Source of the DNA: CBDBBY01 sp965205055
GTDB lineage: Bacteria; Pseudomonadota; Alphaproteobacteria; Rhodobacterales; Rhodobacteraceae
Assembly (NCBI GenBank): GCA_965205055.1
Contig: OZ242030.1
Span: 1,922,001 to 1,986,000 of the forward strand
Direction of reading: 5' to 3'
DNA: 64,000 nucleotides
Position 1 is the first letter of the stretch. Every line of letters begins with the position of its first letter. Under the pieces are notes generated by a model. That model worked only from the letters and a program-made list of their open reading frames with translations, was not told the DNA's origin and ran no database searches. This document shows, in pieces, positions 17,737-26,742 of the stretch. The position numbers and the translations under genes were made by a program.

Positions 17737-18059
17737 CTATTCCTTCAGGTCTGCAATGTGACGCAACTTGGCTGGAAGATTGCTGCGGGAATGCAAGAAA
17801 TCAACGATGATCACTTCGTCTTCTCGTTCCAAAACACCGCAAAATGTTGTCCCGCGCGTGAAAACAAATCTTTGTCGATCCCATCAACCAACACCGTGCA
17901 ACTTTGGCGGCGGGCGATGCCGCCGGCAATTCGTTCGCGACATTGAATCAAGTTTTTTTCGTAGGCATCTGCTTGCCGTGGGCCGAAGGTTCGGAATGTC
18001 CATTCGGCAATGTCTACCGGATGCTCTTCTGCCTGTTTTGCATGGCGGATGGATTTCAA
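17737..18059 (-). pseudogene. parE: ParE/RelE-type toxin, frameshifted near the C-terminus
   Basis: From a TTG at 18059 the frame gives DIAEWTFRTFG, ADAYEKNLIQC, DGIDKDLFSRAGQHF and VFW, typical of ParE. It then runs out of frame. A second frame continues VIIVDFLHSRSNLPAKLRHI and stops at 17737, which is the conserved ParE end. The shift lies near 17815-17830. Loss of the C-terminal strand would normally inactivate this gyrase-directed toxin. Start and ParD stop overlap (TTGA). An error in the sequence would restore a normal toxin. Confidence 0.7.
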
Positions 18060-18310
18060 GTCGGCCTTGCCTTGGCGAAAGCACGACGGATGGCATCGGA
18101 TCCCGTTCCCTCAGCGAGTTCACCATCCGTCGCCTGCTTCACGCCCTCGGCCAAACGCTGCGACAACGCCGCTACCTCTGCTTCCTCGCGCTCCAGCAAA
18201 CGCAGTCCTGCGCGCATGGCTTCGCTCACATTTTGATATCGCCCCGAGGTCACTAAACCTGCGACCATATTTTCCTGATGTTCGGTCAAAACGACATTTC
18301 TGGCGGACAT
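18056..18310 (-). CDS. parD: ParD-type antitoxin (CopG/RHH family)
   Basis: An 84-residue protein: SARNVVLTEHQENMVAGLV then SGRYQNVSEAMRAGLRLLERE, the ribbon-helix-helix DNA-binding part of type II ParD antitoxins, followed by a helical toxin-binding tail. The ATG at 18310 has GGAG six bases upstream. The stop overlaps the ParE start. It is intact while its toxin is frameshifted, the state expected when a toxin gene is lost first. Confidence 0.85.
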   Translation of the reverse strand: MSARNVVLTEHQENMVAGLVTSGRYQNVSEAMRAGLRLLEREEAEVAALSQRLAEGVKQATDGELAEGTGSDAIRRAFAKARPT

Positions 18311-18963
18311 GCTGCACTCCGAATGTTCTCTGGCGATATATGCCATGAGATTGATCCCGTCCGCGTTGTGGTTGTGCATTCCGACACTATGGCGACCGGC
18401 TGAATGGCGTTCATGCAATTCAGATGGAACTCGCAAAATCGACATGCCTCAGCGCGGAAATGCCGCCTTGGGACCCAAGGCAGGCCAACGCAGATCGTCT
18501 GCGCGGCCACCCTGCGCAAATTCTCGAACCGTTGAACAACCGAGGCCCGTGTGAACAGCCCCGTAATAATGTCCGCGGCACCCTCACCCAACAGGACCGG
18601 AACGGAATAAAGGGAGCACGGCGTCTGCGTTCCAATTTTTCTGGTCAGACGGCGGCGCGACAAAGCTTCAATCGAGGAAGTTGCCTCACGAATGTTTTCG
18701 ATGCAGCAATTTGACGGCGAGCAGTGCTTTGGCGCCCGCTTTCGACCAGAGTTGCGTTGCCCGTCTCAATCCAAAGAAAATGCGATGCGCCCGTCCGATC
18801 CGGAACAGAATGTTTCTCTGCCGGACATTTGGTAGATTCATTGTCTTGGCGAACGATCACCCATGATTTGAGATCACAGAATTCGGAATTTGCTGCCCGG
18901 TTCAGAGGAGAGCGCCTCGCCCAGATTCGCCGCGAGGACGGTGTTGGAAACCCCGTTGCTGTT
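18311..18963. other. 650-base stretch without a recognised gene
   Basis: Between parD and the methyltransferase. Both strands have open frames of up to ~150 codons, but none shows a family motif or a good ribosome-binding site. It may hold decayed sequence plus the parD promoter. Confidence 0.3.
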
Positions 18964-19644
18964 CTACTTCCGCAAAAACAGGTCTGCCCTGGACCAGCAC
19001 GGTATGTAGCCGCCAAACTCGTCTTGCTTGAGCGCCGCCGAAAACGCCGTTTCGAACGCAGGCATGTCGGCATCGGCAAGCTTCCGTCTACGATCGACAG
19101 AGAGCATGTCATTGATCAAATCTGCGGGTGTTTCGACTCTGTATTTCGAGGCGAAACGCACTGTTCGGACATGTTCGAGAATCTTCGACGATATTGCGTC
19201 GCTCAAAGCAGCTTGGGCTTGGTCGTAGACCGCGCTTTCATCGTCGATGAAACGCATGACCGGATGGATAGGGTCCGGGGCCTCCGGCTCTATGACAACG
19301 ACGCGCCCGTTCACGCGGGTCAGCCTGCACGCCTCGCGAATGGCAGCCTCCATGTCGGCGACATGATGAAGGCTGAATGAAAAAAGCGAGACGTTGAATT
19401 CCCCGCTTTCCAACCCTGTCGCTTCAGCCGGTGCGACGACATATTCCGCGCCGCCACCTGCGGCCTCGGCGAGCTCGACGAGGGATGCGTTGGGCTCCAC
19501 TCCAAACACGCGCGCGCCAAGCGACGCCAATTGCCTTGTAACGCGCCCAGTTCCGGCGCCGATATCGGCAATCTTCAATCCGCTGACATCCCCAAGGAGT
19601 TTCTTTACAACGGCTTTGACATTCAGGTTTGGGCGTTCACACAT
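18964..19644 (-). CDS. class I SAM-dependent methyltransferase
   Basis: A 226-residue cytoplasmic methyltransferase. Motif I ADIGAGTGRVTRQLA lies near residues 25-39, the acidic SAM contact FGVEPN follows, and FSLHHVADM represents motif post-II. This is the UbiE/Methyltransf_11 group with an unknown acceptor. The ATG at 19644 has AGGA eight bases upstream; an ATG at 19704 lacks such a site. It stands alone, with about 500 bases to the TRAP operon on the other side. Confidence 0.8.
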   Translation of the reverse strand: MCERPNLNVKAVVKKLLGDVSGLKIADIGAGTGRVTRQLASLGARVFGVEPNASLVELAEAAGGGAEYVVAPAEATGLESGEFNVSLFSFSLHHVADMEAAIREACRLTRVNGRVVVIEPEAPDPIHPVMRFIDDESAVYDQAQAALSDAISSKILEHVRTVRFASKYRVETPADLINDMLSVDRRRKLADADMPAFETAFSAALKQDEFGGYIPCWSRADLFLRK

Positions 19645-20127
19645 TTTCAGTGTCCTGGAAACTGCATTTGCATCTCGACGGAACTCGTTGTTCGAGGTCG
19701 GCATTTCGTGACTGTGCTGCGCTGAGCCGGATTCGCCTGACTCTGTTGATAATTTGCAAGCTTCGGCGGCTTTTTTTAAGCGTCGGCATTTTCGGTCCGG
19801 CAGTCCTTGCCATTTCGAGTTCTACTGGCGCACGGACGGCATGGAAAGCAGCGGGCAATCAGGGCGGGTTCCGGATTGCGGGACGCCTTTGAGGTCATTT
19901 CCGACCGGCGCGGCCTGCCCTGCCTTCGGGGCAGTAGCGGGCCCGAAAAGAAGCGTTGAACATCCACTGATATGATTCACGGCGTTTGCCGTGAATGAGA
20001 CAAACCTGAATCAACCGGTAGACTTGTGCAGAGCGGCGGCAACCGCCCAAAAAATCCGCGCCCGATGAACGCACGCAGGACCACGCGAACGCCGGTCATG
20101 CGCCAGCCTGAATCTGGCAAGCTCCGC
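19645..20127. other. intergenic region, no gene recognised
   Basis: Lies upstream of the methyltransferase and downstream of the TRAP operon, both on the minus strand. It contains no recognisable coding sequence beyond short shadows. Confidence 0.35.
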
Positions 20128-20148
20128 GGATCGGTCAATATCCGATCC
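20128..20148 (-). terminator. stem-loop just after the TRAP operon
   Basis: GGATCGG (20128-20134) pairs with CCGATCC (20142-20148) around a seven-base loop, four bases past the dctM stop. No T-run follows on the minus strand, so it may be a Rho-dependent end or mRNA-stabilising hairpin. Confidence 0.4.
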
Positions 20149-20151
20149 GTT

Positions 20152-21504
20152 CTAAAACAGAGCCGTCACAAGCCATAACGAGATTGCCGGAAATGCGATC
20201 AGCAGCGCGACGCGGATCATGTCGGAAACCAGGAAAGGCATCACGCCGTGATAGGTCCGCTGGATCGGAATATCTTTGGCCATCGAGTTGATGATGAACA
20301 GATTCATGCCAACCGGAGGCGTGATCAGCCCGACTTCGACGACGATCAGCGCCAGAATGCCGAACCAGATCGCTGTCGCCTCGGCCGTCATGCCGAAGTC
20401 GAGCGCTTGGATGATCGGAAAAAAGACCGGGATGGTCAGGAGGATCATCGACAGGCTGTCCATCACGCAGCCGAAGGCCAAATAGGCGGCAAGCATAATC
20501 AGCAACACCATGATCGGCGAAAAGCCCGACCCGGAGACCCAGTCCGCGAGCAATTGCGGCATTTGCGTGACGGCAAGGAAGGAATTGAACAGCTGAGCAC
20601 CTAGCAGGATCAGGAATATCATCGCTGTCGTGCTTGCGGTGCTGCGAATGCATTCCGTGATCGCCTTGCGGTTCAAGCCGCCGGTCCACAGCCCGTACAG
20701 GCCGGTTGCCGCAGCGCCCCAAGCCGCGCCCTCCGTAGGCGTAAACAATGCCTGAACTCCGTCCTGAGCCCAGTTCCAATCGCCCGCGATTCCGCCCATG
20801 ACAAGCCCGAAGATCACCACGACCGGCCATACCCGCCACAGAGAGCGAAAGCGCTGGCCGTACGGCACGCGCTCGGCCTTGGTCGCGCTCCCCGGGTAAA
20901 GCCGGACATACACCGTCACGGCGAGCATGTAGCCGATCGCCGCCAGAATGCCTGGAATGAGAGCGGCGAGAAACATCTTGACAATGTTCTGCTCGGTCAG
21001 GATCGCGTAGATCACAAGGATGACCGACGGCGGGATAAGGATTCCGAGCGTGCCGCCCGCCGCCAGAACTCCTGTGGAGAGTTGATCGGAATAGCCGCGC
21101 TTCTTCATTTCCGGCAGCGCCACCTGGCCCATTGTCGACGCCGTTGCGAGCGAACTGCCGCAGACGGCGCCGAAGCCGGCGCACGCGCCCACGGCCGCCA
21201 TCGCGATGCCGCCTTTGCGGTGTCCAAGCCAGTCCGACGCCGTGTCGAAGAGCGTTTTCGACATGCCGGACTTGCTGGCGAACTGCCCCATCAGCAAAAA
21301 CATCGGCACGATCGAAAGCGAGTAGGACGAGAACAAATCGTAAGACAGGCTTTTCAGCTGGGACAGAACGGCGGTGGGACTGCCTCGCACGATCCAGCTG
21401 CCGACGAAGCCGGTCACGGCCATCGCCACCGCGATCGGCATGCGCAGAAAGATTGCGCCGAGCATGAAGAAAAACCCCAATAGGGAGATTTCAAAGCCGG
21501 TCAT
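20152..21504 (-). CDS. TRAP transporter large permease (DctM type), first operon
   Basis: A 450-residue inner-membrane protein with about 12 hydrophobic segments. Conserved DctM features include LLMGQFASKSGMSK near the N-terminal third, GAVCGSSLATASTMG, GGTLGILIPPS, and the C-terminal LITPPVGMNLFI. It forms the Na+-driven translocation channel for a small carboxylate-type solute. It overlaps the small subunit by four bases (ATGA). Ligand not deducible. Confidence 0.93.
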   Translation of the reverse strand: MTGFEISLLGFFFMLGAIFLRMPIAVAMAVTGFVGSWIVRGSPTAVLSQLKSLSYDLFSSYSLSIVPMFLLMGQFASKSGMSKTLFDTASDWLGHRKGGIAMAAVGACAGFGAVCGSSLATASTMGQVALPEMKKRGYSDQLSTGVLAAGGTLGILIPPSVILVIYAILTEQNIVKMFLAALIPGILAAIGYMLAVTVYVRLYPGSATKAERVPYGQRFRSLWRVWPVVVIFGLVMGGIAGDWNWAQDGVQALFTPTEGAAWGAAATGLYGLWTGGLNRKAITECIRSTASTTAMIFLILLGAQLFNSFLAVTQMPQLLADWVSGSGFSPIMVLLIMLAAYLAFGCVMDSLSMILLTIPVFFPIIQALDFGMTAEATAIWFGILALIVVEVGLITPPVGMNLFIINSMAKDIPIQRTYHGVMPFLVSDMIRVALLIAFPAISLWLVTALF

Positions 21505-22091
21505 GCTTTTCGCCCAAGCAAATCATTCAGCGCCCGCCAAACTGTGTAAACGCTGACAAGCGCAAAGAAGGCGGCGCCGACGAAGCTCAACGAATAACTG
21601 TACCAAACCGGCATGCCGAGGACGTATGTCGTGTTGTTGGTGAAAGGCTTGTAGCCGAATCCCAGCATGTCCCGCACGGGTTGGCTGAACCAGATGACTT
21701 GCTCGCCAAAACCCATCCAAAGACGCCATGCCACGACGAACGCCACTGCCAGCACCAACGCGTTGCCAATCAGGATCAGCGTCAGATTAACGCGTGCAGG
21801 CAGACGGTCCGCAACAATGTCGACGGTGACGTGTCCTTGTTTGAGTTGGCACCACGGCAAGAAGCAAAACACCGCTACCGCCGTCCCGGCCTCCACCAGC
21901 TCGAAATCGCCGGGGATCGGCCCCAGACCGATCTGAAGTCCGACAAAGGCGCGACCGATGGTCGACAGCACGGTCATCGCCGCGAATGCAATCAGGACGA
22001 TTCCGCCGAAATAGGCAAGCGCTCGCGCGGTTCGCTCCAGTACGCGGCCCACGCGCGCCTCGGCTGATGTCGCCAACTGCATGGAATTCAC
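21501..22091 (-). CDS. TRAP transporter small permease (DctQ type), first operon
   Basis: A 196-residue membrane protein with four hydrophobic helices and the typical DctQ stretch CFLPWCQLKQGHVTVDI. The frame opens with GTG at 22091; an ATG at 22082 is an alternative, and neither has a strong ribosome-binding site. It lies between the binding protein and the large permease. A strong hairpin precedes it, which may lower its expression relative to the binding protein. Confidence 0.88.
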   Translation of the reverse strand: MNSMQLATSAEARVGRVLERTARALAYFGGIVLIAFAAMTVLSTIGRAFVGLQIGLGPIPGDFELVEAGTAVAVFCFLPWCQLKQGHVTVDIVADRLPARVNLTLILIGNALVLAVAFVVAWRLWMGFGEQVIWFSQPVRDMLGFGYKPFTNNTTYVLGMPVWYSYSLSFVGAAFFALVSVYTVWRALNDLLGRKA

Positions 22092-22120
22092 TGATGCTTG
22101 TCGATTTAGGCAAAAATTGC

Positions 22121-22146
22121 CCCCGACGCAAAAAATGCGTCGAGGG
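22121..22146 (-). promoter_or_regulatory. intercistronic hairpin between TRAP binding protein and permease genes
   Basis: CGACGCA (22124-22130) pairs with TGCGTCG (22136-22142), and CCC (22121-22123) pairs with GGG (22144-22146) across a bulged A. It lies just after the binding-protein stop. Such hairpins typically protect or terminate part of the transcript so that more binding protein than permease is made. Confidence 0.6.
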
Positions 22147-22160
22147 CCGAGGGATTGAAC

Positions 22161-23204
22161 TTAGTTGTTGTACTTTTCGATCAGCGCACGCGCGTCGTCG
22201 AGCAAAAGCTGACCTGGAATCCCAGCTTCGTCCATCGCAGCAACCCACTCCGCGATCTGAACGTCGGCGATTGCCTGAATTTCGGCGGTCGTCTCCTCGG
22301 ACATGGTAACGATCACATTGTCGGTCTCGCTGACAACGGCTTTCCCGATCGTATCGCCCTTATCCATGGCGCGCCCCGCCCAAGCGGATGCCTCCAGTCC
22401 CGAGTTGGCATCGATAACGGCCTTCAGATCGTCGGGCAGATTGTTGTAGCTGTCCTTGTTCATCGCCCAGATGAAAAAGGTGTTGTACATCGCCTTGTCG
22501 CCGGCGACCTCGGAATGGCTGTCGGTAAGCTCATGAACCTTCAACGGCACGACAATCTCCCAAGGGATCACGCCGCCTTCTACGACGCCTTTGGACAGCG
22601 CCTCGGGAAACGCCGGAACCGGCATGCCGACAGGCGTCGAGCCCATTGCCGTAAGAAGATTGTTGACCGCCCGGCTTGGTCCGCGAAGCTTCTTGCCTGC
22701 GAAGTCGGCGACAGACGCGTACGGATCGCCCTTCGTATGAACGATGCCGGAGCCATGCACATGTACGGCGATCAAATGGACATCGTTCATGCGCTCGCCG
22801 AGATGCTTTTCCGCGAACTCCCATGCCGCCATCGAGGTCTTTTCGGCCGACTTCGAAGAGACGAACGGCAATTCGAAGGCTTCGGTTTCCGGAAACCGTC
22901 CCGGGGTGTAGGCGGGCAGAGCCCAGCCGCCGTCAATCACTCCATCGCGGATCTGATCGTAGAGCGCGGGCGGAGCGCCTCCCAGCTGCATGCTCGGGTA
23001 GAGTTCAATTTTGATGCGTCCGCCGCTGTCCGCCATGACTTTTTCGGCCCATGGCTCCATGAAATAGGCCGGCACCGAACCCAATGGCGAGAGAAAGTGC
23101 TGAAATCGCAACGTTACTTCCTGTGCGATTGCGGCTGAAGCCGACAAACCGAAGGCCGCGGCAGCAGCCAAAAGTGATCTTATCAAGGGCAAGATTTCCT
23201 CCAT
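22161..23204 (-). CDS. TRAP transporter substrate-binding protein (DctP type), first operon
   Basis: About 347 residues, with a signal peptide ending in ASAAIAQ and a mature part starting EVTLRFQHFLSP. Characteristic DctP stretches are GGRIKIELYPSMQLGG, GDPYASVADFAGKKLRGPSR, GTPVGMP and IPWEIVVPLKVHEL. The periplasmic protein delivers the solute to DctQM. The best Shine-Dalgarno sequence, GGAGGAAA, lies inside the first codons of the ATG start (23204). A TTG at 23192, five bases after GGAGG, may therefore be the true start. It is the first gene of the operon. Ligand unknown. Confidence 0.92.
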   Translation of the reverse strand: MEEILPLIRSLLAAAAAFGLSASAAIAQEVTLRFQHFLSPLGSVPAYFMEPWAEKVMADSGGRIKIELYPSMQLGGAPPALYDQIRDGVIDGGWALPAYTPGRFPETEAFELPFVSSKSAEKTSMAAWEFAEKHLGERMNDVHLIAVHVHGSGIVHTKGDPYASVADFAGKKLRGPSRAVNNLLTAMGSTPVGMPVPAFPEALSKGVVEGGVIPWEIVVPLKVHELTDSHSEVAGDKAMYNTFFIWAMNKDSYNNLPDDLKAVIDANSGLEASAWAGRAMDKGDTIGKAVVSETDNVIVTMSEETTAEIQAIADVQIAEWVAAMDEAGIPGQLLLDDARALIEKYNN

Positions 23205-23322
23205 CTTTCGATATATCGCGTTCCGAATCTGGTCATCAGCCAGTCGGGACGAGCTTAGCGCGCAAAATAGCCGATTGGCGGCGAAGTTCAACGGGCAAGC
23301 CCGCCCGGCGCCTGCGGATTCT

Positions 23323-23396
23323 GATGCGGCGTCCGCCACTCCATCAGGCTGTTCGAGAAACCGATCCTGAAATTCGTCGCACTGCGCAACTGGATG
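23323..23396. repeat. diverged repeat, copy A (partner at 25290-25364)
   Basis: About 70 bases here match 25290-25364 at roughly 70% of positions by eye, sharing CCATCAGGC. On the minus strand one frame reads FQDRFLEQPDGVADAA here and FNELQTRLINPPDGIADAA there, which suggests two relics of related coding sequence. No family recognised. Confidence 0.45.
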
Positions 23397-23403
23397 AGCC
23401 GGT

Positions 23404-24510
23404 TCATTTCCTGAACATTCCGGTTTGAGCCTGATCCAAGAGCAGCGTCAGGAGACGCCGGTTGACGTAGAGCGTCTCACGTCCGGCTTTCGCCATTTCA
23501 AGGAATCCTTCCGACGCAATCGCTTTCAAATAGACTGCCGCGGTCTGGCGTTTGGCGATCCCGGCGTCGACGACATCGCTGATCCGGCAATAAGGATGAA
23601 CGAACGCCAGCTCAACGAGTTTCCGTGAGTAGATCTTGGGGAGGCGTTGCCGGATACTGGTCGCCGTTTGGTCCAGAAGCTCGCGGATCGCGTTGATTTT
23701 GCCGGTCGTCCACTCGGCGGCCACTCGGACAGACTCCAGCATGAAGATGATCCAAGGTTCCCAAGCCTCTTCGGTCGTGACTGCGAGGAGCGAATTGTAG
23801 TAGCGCGCCCTGTTCCGGACGATGTATCCGCTGAGGTGGATGACGGGAATGTCGAGAAGCCTCTTGTCGACCAGATAGAGCAAGTTCAGCGCTCGCCCCG
23901 TTCTGCCGTTGCCGTCTACGAAGGGATGAATCGCCTCGAACTGATAGTGCATGACCGCAAGACGGATCAATGGGTCGATCTCTTCCGTCTCGTGAATGTA
24001 GCGCTCCCAGTTTGCGAGTTTCGCACGCAATAGATCTTCTCCCTCGGGCGGCGTGTATATGATCTCGCCTGTCGCACCGTTCATCAACGCTGTTCCCGGT
24101 GTTTTGCGAATGTCCAAGTCGATATCTTTGATCGTTCGGCACACCTCGACGGCAGTCGCGGTGGAGAGTGGGCGCCGCGTAAGACTCTCGAAGCCGCGGT
24201 GCAGGCCGGTTCGGCAGCGCAACGTTTCCTTCGTGGCTGGATCCGCTTGGCTGGCGGCGGCATTGGCGAAACGAAACAACCGATCAGCTGTCGCGACGAT
24301 GTTCTCGATTTCCGAACTCGCTTGCGCCTCAAGGATAGGAATGGAGTTAATCAGCATGGCTTGGTTCGGGAAGAGCTTGCTCGCCGCCTTGAGTTCGGCA
24401 AGTGCTGCGCGCGCGGAAATGCAAGCGCGAAGTATAGCCTTCGTCTCGGTATCAAAAGCGGGCGGAAGATCCGGCATTTCGTTGAACGGCCGTCGCGGAT
24501 CAAAGGTCAT
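23404..24510 (-). CDS. Fic domain protein (class II, AMPylator-like)
   Basis: A 368-residue Fic/DOC protein. The catalytic motif HPFVDGNGRTGR is at residues 195-206. The N-terminal autoinhibitory motif SSEIEN at 65-70 matches (S/T)xxxE(G/N), making it a class II Fic. A C-terminal winged-helix (ISDVVDAGIAKRQTAAVYLKAI) is probably DNA-binding. The ATG at 24510 gives the usual start (TFDPRRPFN); an ATG at 24561 would add 17 residues. It transfers AMP to a protein hydroxyl; the target is unknown. Such stand-alone Fic proteins may be toxins or stress regulators. Confidence 0.88.
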   Translation of the reverse strand: MTFDPRRPFNEMPDLPPAFDTETKAILRACISARAALAELKAASKLFPNQAMLINSIPILEAQASSEIENIVATADRLFRFANAAASQADPATKETLRCRTGLHRGFESLTRRPLSTATAVEVCRTIKDIDLDIRKTPGTALMNGATGEIIYTPPEGEDLLRAKLANWERYIHETEEIDPLIRLAVMHYQFEAIHPFVDGNGRTGRALNLLYLVDKRLLDIPVIHLSGYIVRNRARYYNSLLAVTTEEAWEPWIIFMLESVRVAAEWTTGKINAIRELLDQTATSIRQRLPKIYSRKLVELAFVHPYCRISDVVDAGIAKRQTAAVYLKAIASEGFLEMAKAGRETLYVNRRLLTLLLDQAQTGMFRK

Positions 24511-24665
24511 GTCGTTTTGTTCTGTTTCTGCCCAAATATTTCGTGGATATGTCGATGCCATCGACGCGCGACCATGTTGTGTCGACAAAAACAAGATAGA
24601 TCGACATGTTCGGCTTTGGCATGCCTGATCCGCAAAAGCAAAGTCCTTGCCTCGCAAGCTTACGA

Positions 24666-24695
24666 ATTCTATTGACCACGGCGCGAAGCGGTCAA
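24666..24695 (-). promoter_or_regulatory. possible sigma-70 promoter for the Fic gene
   Basis: On the minus strand TTGACC (24695-24690) and TAGAAT (24671-24666) are 18 bases apart, about 155 bases upstream of the Fic start. Spotted by eye only. Confidence 0.35.
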
Positions 24696-24699
24696 CTCC

Positions 24700-25875
24700 C
24701 CCAATCGCGGATATCGGACTTCCTGCACCGCGAGCGGCTCCTCCAGCGGCTACGCACCACTTGTACCTTCGACAAACGACTCTCGCCGCGAGTTCAATAG
24801 GCACTGCAGCATTGCGTGGACCTGAATTCTGCCTTCCGCGGGGTGCAGTTGCTGAACACGTCTTGCCGGGGGCGTCTTTGCGCTTCCGATTCTCCCTCGG
24901 AAGGTCATTTTTCGATGCCGATTCACAGAATTCAAACCCTCGCCTCGTCCTGTCGCGCTACGCGCTCCAGTCCTACGCGAGGGTTGGCGAGTGCCTTGAA
25001 AAACCCCGGCTCGACTGACAACCGACGTCAGCGGTCTATCAAGTGCTCTACGAGGTACTGGTACTGGAAGCTTGGCCCTTGGCAAAACGAGCGGTTGGCA
25101 GCAACGATCATAGTGCTGCGTCTCGGAATCTCGATGACTTGCGCGAGACTGTGACAGCGATGTCGAGTAGCCAAAGCAATGTGGTCTGCGTTCCGTCGAG
25201 TGACGGATGCAGTTGTGATTTCCCAATTCCGCATTTGGTGCTAGTGGCACCTTCAACACACAAGAGTCCCTTTGATGCTTGCCGGCTCCGGTGCGGCATC
25301 TGCGATTCCATCAGGCGGATTGATAAGCCGCGTTTGCAATTCATTGAACTGCACAACGAGAAAGAAGCGAAGTCGTTCAAATGGGCGGCCAGCTCGGATC
25401 GGTTCGTCGCCGCCCGTCAAAGAGGGTTTCAAATAACTCGAACAAGCCACTAGAAAGGTGACATGCAAAGCGGACAGGCAACCAGCGGTCGCCCAGTTCG
25501 CAATCCTTGACCGTGCTGCGGGGTCGAACCGAAGGTGAGTCATGGCATGTGGGATTCGGAGGCGATTTCTGAATTGCATGAATCGGCAGTAAACAATATG
25601 GTGAACATGATTGCACGAATTCTCTTGATCGAAGCTGAAGGAACCGTTTCAACTTAAGCGTGACTGCATTCACAAATTCCTCAAGAATTGGAATGAATGA
25701 ATGTTGATTCAAGGTCATATGTCGCAATTTGATCGATGCGCTCACTTGAGTGCGAAATTGAGGAATATGCGCCGCGGTGAAGTCGGAACTCGTCAAATTA
25801 ATGAAGAGAACGCTCCAATATTGTGAGGAGCTGGTCGTTTTCGTCCGATTGATTCGACAGTGTTGAGGGTGTCAA
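24700..25875. other. 1.2-kb stretch without an intact gene
   Basis: Between the Fic promoter region and the methylase. It contains the second copy of the diverged repeat and several open frames on both strands without family motifs or convincing starts. Probably decayed accessory DNA. The methylase promoter must be in its last part. Confidence 0.3.
25290..25364. repeat. diverged repeat, copy B (partner at 23323-23396)
   Basis: See the copy at 23323; both are in the same orientation about 1.9 kb apart, with the Fic gene between them. Confidence 0.45.
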
Positions 25876-26736
25876 ATGGTCAATGGAATACCGGAAGTGA
25901 ATTCGACCGGAACCGGCCGGAGAGTAGCAAAGCGCAGGGCAAAACGGCGAATTGCGTTTGGCTGGTATGGCGGCAAATTCTCTCATTTGGATTTTCTTAC
26001 GCCTCTCCTGCCGGAAGATGCACAGCACTTTTGCGACCTGTTCGGAGGCTCGGCGTCGGTTCTTATGAACATCGGTCCATATCCGGTTGAGACATACAAC
26101 GATTTAGACACTGAATTGGTAAATTTTTTCCGAACCTTGCGAAGCCGCCAAGACGACCTGATCAAGGCTATCGGCCTTACTCCGTTTTCCCGGGAAGAAC
26201 TGCTCTTGGCATGCCGGTCTGATCCGAACCTCTCCGATCTGGAGAGGGCACGAAGATTCTATGTTCGGGCGCGACAAACTAGAACCGGTCTCGCTCAGAC
26301 GAGCAGTGCCGGTCGTTGGGCGCATTGCGTGTTGACCTCGCGCGCCGGCATGGCCGGTGCCGTTTCGCGATGGCTTGGCTCGGTCGAGGGGCTCTCTGAA
26401 ATTGCTCAGCGCTTGTTGCGGGTGCAAATTGAGAATGCCCCTGCCTTGGAAGTTATTGCGCGGTATGACACCGACGCGACATTGTTCTACGTGGATCCTC
26501 CATATGTTCATGAGGCGCGAGGAGACAATTCGGCGTATGGCTTTGAGATGAGTGACGACGATCATGTAAAACTTGCAGAGACGCTAAGCGGCATCAGAGG
26601 GCGCGCTGTAGTATCCGGTTATAGGACGGAGCTGTATGATAAATTGTTTTCCGATTGGCGGCGTGTCGACGCACCAGTACGGTTATGCCGCGCGACACGC
26701 ACGCCTAGGCAAGAATCCGCGTGGCTGAATTTTTAA
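25876..26736 (+). CDS. D12-class DNA N6-adenine methyltransferase (restriction-modification)
   Basis: A 286-residue Dam-like methyltransferase. FGWYGGK at residues 28-34 is the SAM-binding start, DLFGGSASV follows near 54-62, and the catalytic DPPY is at 207-210. ATG at 25876 has GAGG seven bases upstream. It methylates adenine in an unknown target sequence and protects host DNA. The restriction endonuclease gene begins seven bases after it ends. The methylase is intact although its endonuclease is frameshifted. Confidence 0.88.
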   Translation: MVNGIPEVNSTGTGRRVAKRRAKRRIAFGWYGGKFSHLDFLTPLLPEDAQHFCDLFGGSASVLMNIGPYPVETYNDLDTELVNFFRTLRSRQDDLIKAIGLTPFSREELLLACRSDPNLSDLERARRFYVRARQTRTGLAQTSSAGRWAHCVLTSRAGMAGAVSRWLGSVEGLSEIAQRLLRVQIENAPALEVIARYDTDATLFYVDPPYVHEARGDNSAYGFEMSDDDHVKLAETLSGIRGRAVVSGYRTELYDKLFSDWRRVDAPVRLCRATRTPRQESAWLNF

Positions 26737-26742
26737 CCGATG

